DNA of 64,000 bases, from positions 62,001-126,000 of the forward strand of contig JAWKTE010000005.1 of NCBI GenBank assembly GCA_041401985.1, given 5' to 3'. Each line of letters starts with the position of its first letter. The stretch's first letter is position 1. A program made the translations under genes and the position numbers. Below, one piece after another: positions 42,782-49,656 of this stretch. Under the pieces are notes generated by a model, which saw only the letters and a list, made by a program, of their open reading frames with translations, was not told the DNA's origin and did no database searches. This stretch comes from JACKHA01 sp041401985 (GTDB taxonomy: Bacteria > Planctomycetota > Phycisphaerae > Phycisphaerales > UBA1924).

Positions 42782-44350
42782 ATGCCCAACCCAGCCCAAC
42801 AACCCCGGCGCACCACAACAACATCGCGCACCCGAGGCGCGTTCACCACGCTCCTCGCCATCATCGCCGTGTTCCTCGCCTCCACCCCCGCCCTCGCCCA
42901 GCCCGCCACCGGCCTCGACGAACAGTCCGCCCGCGCCCTCCAGCAGCGCCTCGAACGCGATCGCCAGGCCCAGGACGCCCAGCAGCGCGCCTTCGACGCC
43001 ATCGGCCGCGGCCAGTTCGACGCCGCACGCGACGCCCTCCTCGAACAGATCAACCTCGACGCCGGCAACTTCGTCCCCTGGTACAACCTCGCCTGCGTCC
43101 TGGCCCAGCAGAACGAACTCGACGACGCCGCCCAACGCCTCATCGGCGCCGTCGAACGCGGCTTCGCCGACAAGTGGCAACTCGAGCGCGACCCCAACCT
43201 CGCCAACCTCCACGAGCACGAGACCTACCGCCTCATCGTCGGCAACTGGGACCAGATCCTCGACGCCGCCGCACAGGCCCGCTTCGAGAACCTCAAAGAG
43301 GAGTACGGCCCGCGCTACACCTACGAGCGCGACACCGACCTCCGCATCAACCTCGCCAGCGGCTTCGAGGCCGAATCAACCCGCCGCGCTTCACGAGAAA
43401 TCCGCCTCCTGACCGACTGGGCCATCGACACCATCTTCACCGACCTCCGCGACCCGCCCATGTCCGAGACCGACCCCTGGGTCTCGGTCATCCTCCCCAC
43501 CGAGCGCGACTTCCTCGCCTGGGCCATCATCGAGTACGGCCCCGCCGCAGCCCTCGGCGACACGAACCGCATCGGCGGCTCCTACTCACACGACCGCAAG
43601 CAACTCGTCGCCATGGACCTGGGCGGCACGTTCCGACACGAGTTCCTCCACGTCCTGCACCACCGCTCCACCACCCGCCACGGCCAGGCCCACCCCGTCT
43701 GGATCCAGGAGGGCCTCTGCTCGCTCGTGGAGGACTACGACATCGTCGCCGACACGCTCACGCCCACCGCCTCCTGGCGCACCAACAGCGTCAAACGCCT
43801 CGAACGCGCCGGCGGCCTCCGCTCCATTGCCGAACTCGCCGAGATGCCCCGCGGCCGCTTCACCGGCAGCCGCCCGCTCGCAAACTACGCCTACGCCCGC
43901 GCCGTCTTCCTCTTCCTCTACGACAAGGCCAAACTCACCGAGTGGTACGACCACTACACCAGCACCTGGACCCCGCGAACCGCCAGCGGCGTCCACTCCC
44001 TCGAAGTCGTCATGCAGATGGACATCGAGCACGTCGACGAGGAGTTCCGACGCTGGCTCCGCGCCCTGCCCGAAGTCCCCGAAAGCGTCTCGGCCGGCGG
44101 CGCGGCCCTGGGCGTCGAGATCGACCCCGGGCGCGGCGAAGGCCCCATCCTCACCCGTGTCGGACGCGCCGCCCGCGACGCCGGCCTCCGCCCCGGCGAC
44201 GTCATCACCGCCATCGACGCCCGCCCAACCCGCGACTTCCACGAACTCTGCCGCGTCCTGGGCTCGTACACGCCCGGCCGCACCGTCACCATCGCCTACC
44301 GCCGCGGCCGCGAGCACGGCGAGGCCAACATGACCCTCACCAGCCGCTGA
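42782..44350 (+). CDS. Exported TPR / HExxH metalloprotease-like / PDZ protein
   Basis: Predicted 522-residue exported protein. A signal peptide (LLAIIAVFLASTPALAQ) ends near residue 40. TPR-like repeats follow (AFDAIGRGQFDAARDALLEQ, FVPWYNLACVLAQQNELDDA). A putative zinc site HEFLH occurs in FRHEFLHVLHHRSTT near residues 281-295. The Glu in VWIQEGLCSLVEDY shortly after could be the third ligand, the arrangement of gluzincin peptidases. A PDZ-like domain closes the protein (GLRPGDVITAIDARPTRDFH). The likely role is an envelope peptidase; substrates are unknown. Confidence 0.82.
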   Translation: MPNPAQQPRRTTTTSRTRGAFTTLLAIIAVFLASTPALAQPATGLDEQSARALQQRLERDRQAQDAQQRAFDAIGRGQFDAARDALLEQINLDAGNFVPWYNLACVLAQQNELDDAAQRLIGAVERGFADKWQLERDPNLANLHEHETYRLIVGNWDQILDAAAQARFENLKEEYGPRYTYERDTDLRINLASGFEAESTRRASREIRLLTDWAIDTIFTDLRDPPMSETDPWVSVILPTERDFLAWAIIEYGPAAALGDTNRIGGSYSHDRKQLVAMDLGGTFRHEFLHVLHHRSTTRHGQAHPVWIQEGLCSLVEDYDIVADTLTPTASWRTNSVKRLERAGGLRSIAELAEMPRGRFTGSRPLANYAYARAVFLFLYDKAKLTEWYDHYTSTWTPRTASGVHSLEVVMQMDIEHVDEEFRRWLRALPEVPESVSAGGAALGVEIDPGRGEGPILTRVGRAARDAGLRPGDVITAIDARPTRDFHELCRVLGSYTPGRTVTIAYRRGREHGEANMTLTSR

Positions 44351-44396
44351 ACGCGACCCCACGCCAGACACGATCGAAGGCTCAGCCGCAACAACC

Positions 44397-45401
44397 ATGC
44401 GTCGCCGCAACCTCGCAACCCGATCCCTGATCGTCCTCACCACGCCGTTGTTCGTGGCGTGCGGCCCCGAGCCCATTGCGCCCGGATCGAATGCCGATGC
44501 CGATTCAGCCACGCGCACCAGCGAACCGATCAGCGTCCCAAACCCAACCGACGTCGCCCCCCGCGACCTCCCCGGCCTCCACAACGTCGTCGCCTTCCAC
44601 GACAACTTCTACTCCGGCAGCGTGCCCGAGGGCGACGAGGCCTTCGCAACCCTCGCCGCAATGGGCGTCAGGACCATCATCTCCGTCGACGGCGCGGCCC
44701 CCGATGCCGAGGCCGCCCGCATCCACGGCATCCGGTACATCCACCTGCCAATCGGCTACAACGGCTTCGACGACGCCCGCGAGCGCCAGCTCGCCCGCGC
44801 CTCGCGCGACGCCATCGCCCATGGCCCCGTCTACATCCACTGCCACCACGGCAAACACCGCAGCGCAGGGGCCGCCGCCACCGTCTCGGTCAACCTCGGC
44901 TGGGCCACGCCCGAAGAGGCCGTCGCCCGCATGCGCGTCTCGGGCACCTCAAACGCATACCAGGGCCTCTATGCCTGCGCCGCCTCTGCCGAGCCGCTCG
45001 ACGAGCAGACGCTGGACGCCGTGCCCGCCGACTTCCCCGAGGTCTCGGTCCCCACCGGCATGGTCGCGGGCATGGTCGAGATCGACGAGATCATGGAGCA
45101 CCTGAGGGCTATCCAGGCCGCGGGCTGGCGCACCCCCGACGACCACCCGGACCTGGTCCCCGCCGCCGAGGCCGGCCGCCTGGCCGACCTCTTCCGCGTG
45201 CTGGGCGAGAGCGACCATGCCGCCGACCACGACGCCGACTTCGTCGAGAGGCTGAACCACGACAGCACCCTCGCCACCACGCTCGAAACGGCGCTCATCC
45301 AAGGCCAAGCCGACTCTGCCGACGGCCCCGCGATCCTCTCCGACCACCTCGCCCGCCTCGCCGCCTCCTGCACCGACTGCCACGCCGCCTACCGCGACTG
45401 A
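44397..45401 (+). CDS. Lipoprotein with phosphatase domain and C-terminal CxxCH motif
   Basis: Predicted 334-residue lipoprotein. The lipobox is FVAC at residues 19-22. Residues 60-195 resemble a dual-specificity-type phosphatase: LAAMGVRTIISVDGAAPDAE, YIHLPIGYNGFDD and the active-site loop HCHHGKHRS (H-C-x5-R). The last 120 residues are helical and end SCTDCHAAYRD, a CxxCH heme-attachment motif in the position typical of c-556/c'-type cytochromes. A phosphatase joined to a c-type cytochrome is unusual. Both parts are judged by motif; heme binding is unproven. It follows the metalloprotease gene by 46 bases in the same direction. Confidence 0.8.
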   Translation: MRRRNLATRSLIVLTTPLFVACGPEPIAPGSNADADSATRTSEPISVPNPTDVAPRDLPGLHNVVAFHDNFYSGSVPEGDEAFATLAAMGVRTIISVDGAAPDAEAARIHGIRYIHLPIGYNGFDDARERQLARASRDAIAHGPVYIHCHHGKHRSAGAAATVSVNLGWATPEEAVARMRVSGTSNAYQGLYACAASAEPLDEQTLDAVPADFPEVSVPTGMVAGMVEIDEIMEHLRAIQAAGWRTPDDHPDLVPAAEAGRLADLFRVLGESDHAADHDADFVERLNHDSTLATTLETALIQGQADSADGPAILSDHLARLAASCTDCHAAYRD

Positions 45402-45511
45402 GCGCCGTGCGCCCCCGCCGTCCCCGACCAAGACAAAGCGATCGACGCCGTCCCACCGGCACGGCCTCGAATCGGCCCGGCCTCTGGCCGCGGAGCGGCC
45501 CACGAATGTTG

Positions 45512-45547
45512 CCAGAGGCGCCGGCGGCGCAGCCGCCAAGCCTCTGG
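45512..45547. terminator. Hairpin between convergent genes
   Basis: CCAGAGGC and GCCTCTGG enclose an inner GGCGGC-GCA-GCCGCC stem. The structure lies between the lipoprotein gene and the convergent metalloprotease gene and could stop transcription from both sides. The same spacer holds two CCGCTCACCCCCGC repeats and one family C palindrome, so it may instead be another dispersed repeat. Confidence 0.5.
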
Positions 45548-45657
45548 ACACCGCTCACCCCCGCCCGGCCCCGGAGGGGCCAACGGACTCCGCTCACCCC
45601 CGCGCCCACACCAAACACCCGCGCTCCAACACCAGCCGACCGCGCGCCCAACGCGAG

Positions 45658-45677
45658 CCGGGGCGTCCCCGCCCCGG
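45658..45677 (+). repeat. Family C palindrome (intergenic copy)
   Basis: CCGGGGCGTCCCCGCCCCGG, preceded by ACGCGAG as in the other copies. It lies 17 bases before the end of the minus-strand metalloprotease gene. Confidence 0.8.
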
Positions 45678-45694
45678 CCCACGCCCTCCTCCTA

Positions 45695-46447
45695 TCAACC
45701 ACGCCGCCGGCGCGACGCGATCGGCCCCGACACACCAAGGATTGCCAGCGAGCCCGGCGTCGGCACCGCGATGGAGAAACCCGACCCCGTCGCCGTCGTG
45801 ATCTCGCCCGCCAGCAACTGATCGGTCTTCACCCCGTCGGGGAACACGTCGCCCAGCGCGGTCGGGATCGTCCGCACGTTCCCGTCCGCCATCAGCCGCA
45901 GCGCGCCGCCGCCATGGCTCAGGCCCAGGTTGTGCCCGATCTCGTGCGCCAGCGTGTCCAGCCGCCCGAGGCCCGACGCGAAACTGAACGTCGGGTCGGA
46001 GATCACGATCCCGTTCCCGCCCACCCACGCCCGCCCGTACGTGATCTCGTTCGAGTCCGCGTACTGCGAGTTGACGAAGTACATGTTGATCACGCTCGCC
46101 GTCGCGTGCTGCTGGTTCCCCACGTCGCGCGTCAGCGACGTGAACTCGGCCACGTTGTCCACCGACAGATACGACGTCTTGTCCAGCGTCCGCCACGACA
46201 GGAACTCAACATCGATCCCCGCCTGGTCCCAGATCTTGTCTGCGTAGCCCTCCCACAGCACCCGCCCCGCGTTGGCGGCCCCGGTCCCGTCGTCGCGCCG
46301 GACCTGGATCGGCTGGATCGTGACGCGGTGCGTGATCGCCGCCAGCGCGGGCGAGCCGCCCGCCAGAGCGAGCAACCCGAGCGCCGCCGCAGCCCGCACC
46401 CGCCGGGCCGAAAGCAAGGACGTACCGATAGCAATCGCGAGTTCCAT
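45695..46447 (-). CDS. Exported metzincin-like metalloprotease with PEP-CTERM-like end
   Basis: Predicted 250-residue exported protein. A signal peptide (AAAALGLLALAGGSPALA) ends near residue 37. The zinc site is HEIGHNLGLSHG, a complete HExxHxxGxxH metzincin motif, in LDTLAHEIGHNLGLSHGGGA near residues 168-187. The C terminus VPTPGSLAILGVSGPIASRR followed by basic residues resembles a PEP-CTERM sorting signal, though the usual VPEP is VPTP. It would be anchored or processed by an exosortase. The start at 46447 is preferred because the signal peptide begins just after it. Confidence 0.87.
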   Translation of the reverse strand: MELAIAIGTSLLSARRVRAAAALGLLALAGGSPALAAITHRVTIQPIQVRRDDGTGAANAGRVLWEGYADKIWDQAGIDVEFLSWRTLDKTSYLSVDNVAEFTSLTRDVGNQQHATASVINMYFVNSQYADSNEITYGRAWVGGNGIVISDPTFSFASGLGRLDTLAHEIGHNLGLSHGGGALRLMADGNVRTIPTALGDVFPDGVKTDQLLAGEITTATGSGFSIAVPTPGSLAILGVSGPIASRRRRG

Positions 46448-46597
46448 GGCCTGTCTCCTGTTGGCTGTGTGCCCCGTGCGCCCCGGCCTCAACCGATCCC
46501 GCACACACCGGCACGAGTCTCCATGGAGTTGAACGCAACACGCCCCGGCCACTCACGGTCGCGGGCGTCGCCGGGCGCCTCCCGCATACCCTCCACC

Positions 46598-47776
46598 ATG
46601 GCCTACACCGTCCTCGCACGCCGGTACCGATCCCAGGACTTCGACCAGGTCGTCGGCCAGGAGCCCATCGCACGCACCCTCCGGGCCGCCATCGATTCCG
46701 ACCGCCTCGCCCACGCCTACCTCTTCTGCGGCACGCGCGGCGTCGGCAAGACGTCCATGGCCCGCATCTTCGCCAAGGCCATCAACGGCGGGTCGCCAGA
46801 GGTTGACAAGGCCATCATGGCCGGCCAGGACACCGACACCATCGAGATCGACGGCGCCTCCAACAACTCCGTCGAGAACTCCCGCGACCTCATCGCCAAC
46901 TCCGTCTACCGCCCCATGCGCGGCAAGAAGAAGATTTACATCATCGACGAGGTCCACATGCTCTCGACCGCGGCGTTCAACGCCCTGCTCAAGACCATGG
47001 AGGAGCCGCCCGAGCACGTCATGTTCGTGCTCTGCACCACCGATCCCCAGAAGGTTCCAGCCACCATCCAGTCCCGCTGCCAGCGGTTCGACTTCCGCAA
47101 CATCCCGACCGGCAACATCGCCGCCCACCTCAAGGACGTTGCGGAGAAGGAGGGCCAGAAGGCCGACCCTGAACTGCTCCACGCCATCGCCCGCCTCGGC
47201 AACGGCTCGATGCGCGACGCGCTCTCGCTGCTGGACCGTGTCATGGCCACGGGCCAGAAAAAACTCACCCTCGCCCTGCTCGAGGAACTGCTCGGCCTGC
47301 CCGACCGCGACCTGCTGTCGGGCCTGATCGACGCGCTGGCCGGCGGCGAGCCGAAAGCCGCGTTGGAGGCCGCCGACGGCCTGCTGGCCAAGGGCACGTC
47401 GATCGACACGGTGGTCGAGTCGCTGCTGGATCGCCTGCGCGACCTGATGGTGCTGGCCGCGTGCGGGGCCGAGACGGCGCTGGTCGATCTGTCCGACGCG
47501 GCCCGGGAGGACGAGGCGGCCCGGGCGACGCGGTTCGATGCGGCCGGGCTGGTCCACATGATCGCGCTTTGCGAGAACGTGCAGCGGGCGGCCAAGAGTT
47601 CCAGCACGCCGCGGGCCTTGCTCGATGCGCTGCTCGTGCGGCTGGCGATGACCGAGAAACTCGCGGACGTGACCGCGGTCGTCACCGGCTCGCGCGCCGC
47701 ATCGGCGGCCGGGGGCAACGGGCGGCCGCTCGCGGCGTCCGGCGGCTCCCGCGGAGCCCCGCCAAAAAAACGCTGA
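46598..47776 (+). CDS. dnaX: DNA polymerase III subunit gamma/tau (short, zero-frame product)
   Basis: Predicted 392-residue clamp-loader ATPase. AAA+ motifs are HAYLFCGTRGVGKTSMARIF (Walker A, near residues 45-64), YIIDEVHMLS (Walker B) and NGSMRDALSLLD (sensor 2). The four Cys that usually bind zinc between Walker A and B are missing, and that segment is short. The frame ends two codons after an A7 run (47764-47770). The -1 frame continues from there to 48015 and ends EHPEIVRHASAAFNARVSNV, which looks like a normal DnaX C terminus. The full-length product would be about 472 residues. The spacing of signals around the A7 run is described separately. Confidence 0.93.
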   Translation: MAYTVLARRYRSQDFDQVVGQEPIARTLRAAIDSDRLAHAYLFCGTRGVGKTSMARIFAKAINGGSPEVDKAIMAGQDTDTIEIDGASNNSVENSRDLIANSVYRPMRGKKKIYIIDEVHMLSTAAFNALLKTMEEPPEHVMFVLCTTDPQKVPATIQSRCQRFDFRNIPTGNIAAHLKDVAEKEGQKADPELLHAIARLGNGSMRDALSLLDRVMATGQKKLTLALLEELLGLPDRDLLSGLIDALAGGEPKAALEAADGLLAKGTSIDTVVESLLDRLRDLMVLAACGAETALVDLSDAAREDEAARATRFDAAGLVHMIALCENVQRAAKSSSTPRALLDALLVRLAMTEKLADVTAVVTGSRAASAAGGNGRPLAASGGSRGAPPKKR

Positions 47777-48015
47777 GGGAGCCGGCGCCACCTGCACCGG
47801 CGGTGGCTCCCCAACGCGTCGAACCGAAGAGTGAACAGGAGGCGGTCGCGGAGCGAATCGCGGCGCCCGAGCCTGTCGCACAGCCTTCGCAGCCCGAGAT
47901 TCCTGCTCCCCGGCGCGGGCCCGAGGAGCACCCGGAGATCGTGCGGCACGCCTCCGCGGCGTTCAACGCCCGGGTGTCGAACGTGGTGCGGAAGCAGCGC
48001 AGGTCCGACCAATAG
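47753..48015 (+). other. dnaX: Putative dnaX -1 frameshift signal and tau-like extension
   Basis: Three elements line up: GGAG at 47753-47756, the heptamer A-AAA-AAA at 47764-47770 in the correct phase, and after a six-base spacer a hairpin (GGGAGCC 47777-47783 with GGCTCCC 47805-47811; GCCACC/GGTGGC is an alternative inner stem). A -1 shift avoids the TGA at 47774-47776 and adds about 82 residues up to 48015. A missing A in the homopolymer would give the same picture, and nearby regions do carry frame errors. Confidence 0.55.
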
Positions 48016-48051
48016 GCGTGGGCGATCGGCAGGTAGGTGGGCGCTTGCACG

Positions 48052-48130
48052 CTCGACCCGGCCCTTCGTCGCCCGATTGCGCGAAAGGGCCTGCTCAGGA
48101 CCGGCGTCCGTCGCGTTCCAGAGTGCGAGC
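48052..48130 (-). repeat. Family B structured repeat (copy B4)
   Basis: It aligns with copy B3 over nearly its whole length. GGCCCTT and AAGGGCC can pair within it. It lies between the dnaX extension and the convergent YCII lipoprotein gene. Confidence 0.7.
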
Positions 48131-48141
48131 GGGCTCGCCCG

Positions 48142-48660
48142 TCAGTTCGGGAACTGGGCCACCATCTGGGTGACTTCCGGGCGGAAGGTTCCGTCGATCA
48201 CGCCGCCGTCGGTGGCCGCCAGGTCCTGGGCGTCGCGCAGCGACGCGGCCCGGATGATGGCGCACGAGCCTTGATCGCTGACCATCGGCCCGCCGAGGAC
48301 GACGATGCCCTGGGCCGACCAGTTGCGCATCGACTGGAGGTGGCGCGAGTATCCCGGCTGCTCGGCGGTCGCCACGCCGCCACGCCAGTTCGGGCCGGGC
48401 AGGTAGCGGACTATGTAGAGGTAGGTGTCGGAGACGTTGACGACGGCGCCGCGGCTCGGGCTGGACCCGCGCGAGCCGGGCGTCGACGACCCGCCGAACC
48501 CGGACTCGGGCTGCGGCGGCGGGAGCGGCTCGTTGGACGCCGACGCGTTGCCCGAGCCGGAGTCGCGGAACATCTGGGCCACGCCCTCGCAGGCGGCGCC
48601 GAACAGGACGAACGCGGGCAGCAGCAGGCAGATCAGGACGGCGGGGAGACGCGTGGTCAT
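48142..48660 (-). CDS. Lipoprotein with YCII-related domain
   Basis: Predicted 172-residue protein. The lipobox is FGAAC at about residues 20-24, after a hydrophobic leader (LPAVLICLLLPAFVLF). A Ser/Pro/Gly-rich linker leads to a YCII-related domain in the last 95 residues: YLYIVRYLPGPNWRGGV, YSRHLQSMRNWSAQGIVVLG and AAIIRAASL-like CAIIRAASLRDAQDLAATD. YCII domains are usually small cytoplasmic enzymes or binding proteins, so a lipid-anchored version is unusual. The start at 48660 fits the signal peptide. The function is unknown. Confidence 0.82.
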   Translation of the reverse strand: MTTRLPAVLICLLLPAFVLFGAACEGVAQMFRDSGSGNASASNEPLPPPQPESGFGGSSTPGSRGSSPSRGAVVNVSDTYLYIVRYLPGPNWRGGVATAEQPGYSRHLQSMRNWSAQGIVVLGGPMVSDQGSCAIIRAASLRDAQDLAATDGGVIDGTFRPEVTQMVAQFPN

Positions 48661-48891
48661 GTGTTGATCCTCGGGGCTTCGGGGGGCCGCGCAGTCCGGG
48701 CGGCCTTGCCAATGGTACAACGGCCCAGTAGGCAGGGCGCGGCTCGTACCACCGGGTCACGCCCGGTTCGCCGTGTGGCTCGATGTGTTGGATGGACGGA
48801 CCGGCAACGCGTGGCGACCCTGCGGTTGTACTCGGGCATTGCTTGCCCTAGGCAGCCCGTGGGGCATGTCGCACGGACGCACAACCCGCCG

Positions 48892-48905
48892 AGATATCGA
48901 TATCT
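48892..48905. promoter_or_regulatory. 14-base perfect palindrome, possible operator
   Basis: AGATATCGATATCT is a perfect palindrome in an AT-rich island that is rare in this GC-rich window. It lies between the divergent YCII lipoprotein gene and the hypothetical gene at 48923. A binding site for a dimeric regulator is possible but not shown. Confidence 0.35.
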
Positions 48906-48922
48906 TTGAAAGTGCATGAGCG

Positions 48923-49426
48923 ATGTGCTGCGCGCCTACGCCCTCGCACCCGGAACGCTGCAGGCGTCCTGCTGGACAAGCCGCCGATCGCGGACGCCCG
49001 GCACTGCCGCCGCCGCCCGAACCGACGCCCCCGGAGATGCTGGACTGGGCCGCCCACGTCAGCGGCGTGCCAGAACGTCCGGTTGTACGGAATGCAACAC
49101 GATCGATCGCTGAACACCCGGAGGATCTGGTCGTTCATCCCCGACTGGTGCGAGCAACGCTGGTATCTCAATGGCGACGACTACTGCGGCGGAATTACCA
49201 CGTTCCGAGACAAGCCCAGGTTCGAACGACGCCCAGCGTCTGCTTCGTGCTCATGGTTTCGGAGGACGTGCCCGTGGACGCAATCTCGACCAGTTTCTGG
49301 GGCTTTCTGATCCGAGTGCTCGAGCCCGAGTCCGGCGAGAAACTGCCCGCGGAGATCGCCGCGTTGCTCCGGGCCGAGGAGGCCACGCTCGCCGAGTTCC
49401 GTTCCACGGACCAGATGGAGGGATGA
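48923..49426 (+). CDS. Hypothetical protein, frame uncertain
   Basis: The frame encodes 167 residues. The last part looks protein-like (FVLMVSEDVPVDAISTSFWG, AEIAALLRAEEATLAEF). Another frame gives MSDVLRAYALAPGTLQA from 48916, and a third frame gives WYLNGDDYCGGITTFRDKPR in the middle with more typical GC-rich third positions. The gene may therefore be broken by several frameshifts, real or from sequencing errors. No family is recognised in any version. It starts just after the palindrome at 48892. Confidence 0.4.
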   Translation: MCCAPTPSHPERCRRPAGQAADRGRPALPPPPEPTPPEMLDWAAHVSGVPERPVVRNATRSIAEHPEDLVVHPRLVRATLVSQWRRLLRRNYHVPRQAQVRTTPSVCFVLMVSEDVPVDAISTSFWGFLIRVLEPESGEKLPAEIAALLRAEEATLAEFRSTDQMEG

Positions 49427-49656
49427 TCCGCACCCGAGGCGGGCGAGGTGCCGTCGCGCCGCGGAGTTGGTGTGGATGGACGGTGCAGTGGTGTGGATCG
49501 TTCTGATCGTGGAGGAGGTGAGGGGTTGTAGGGCCGGAGCACGACCTTGCCCCGGGCGGCAAGATCGTGGCACATTCGGGTGTAGGGGTCCGTGGTTGAT
49601 CGCACCGAGTAACGCCGCCGAGCCGGCGTGACTCGGTGGCACAGTGGGTTGTGCGA

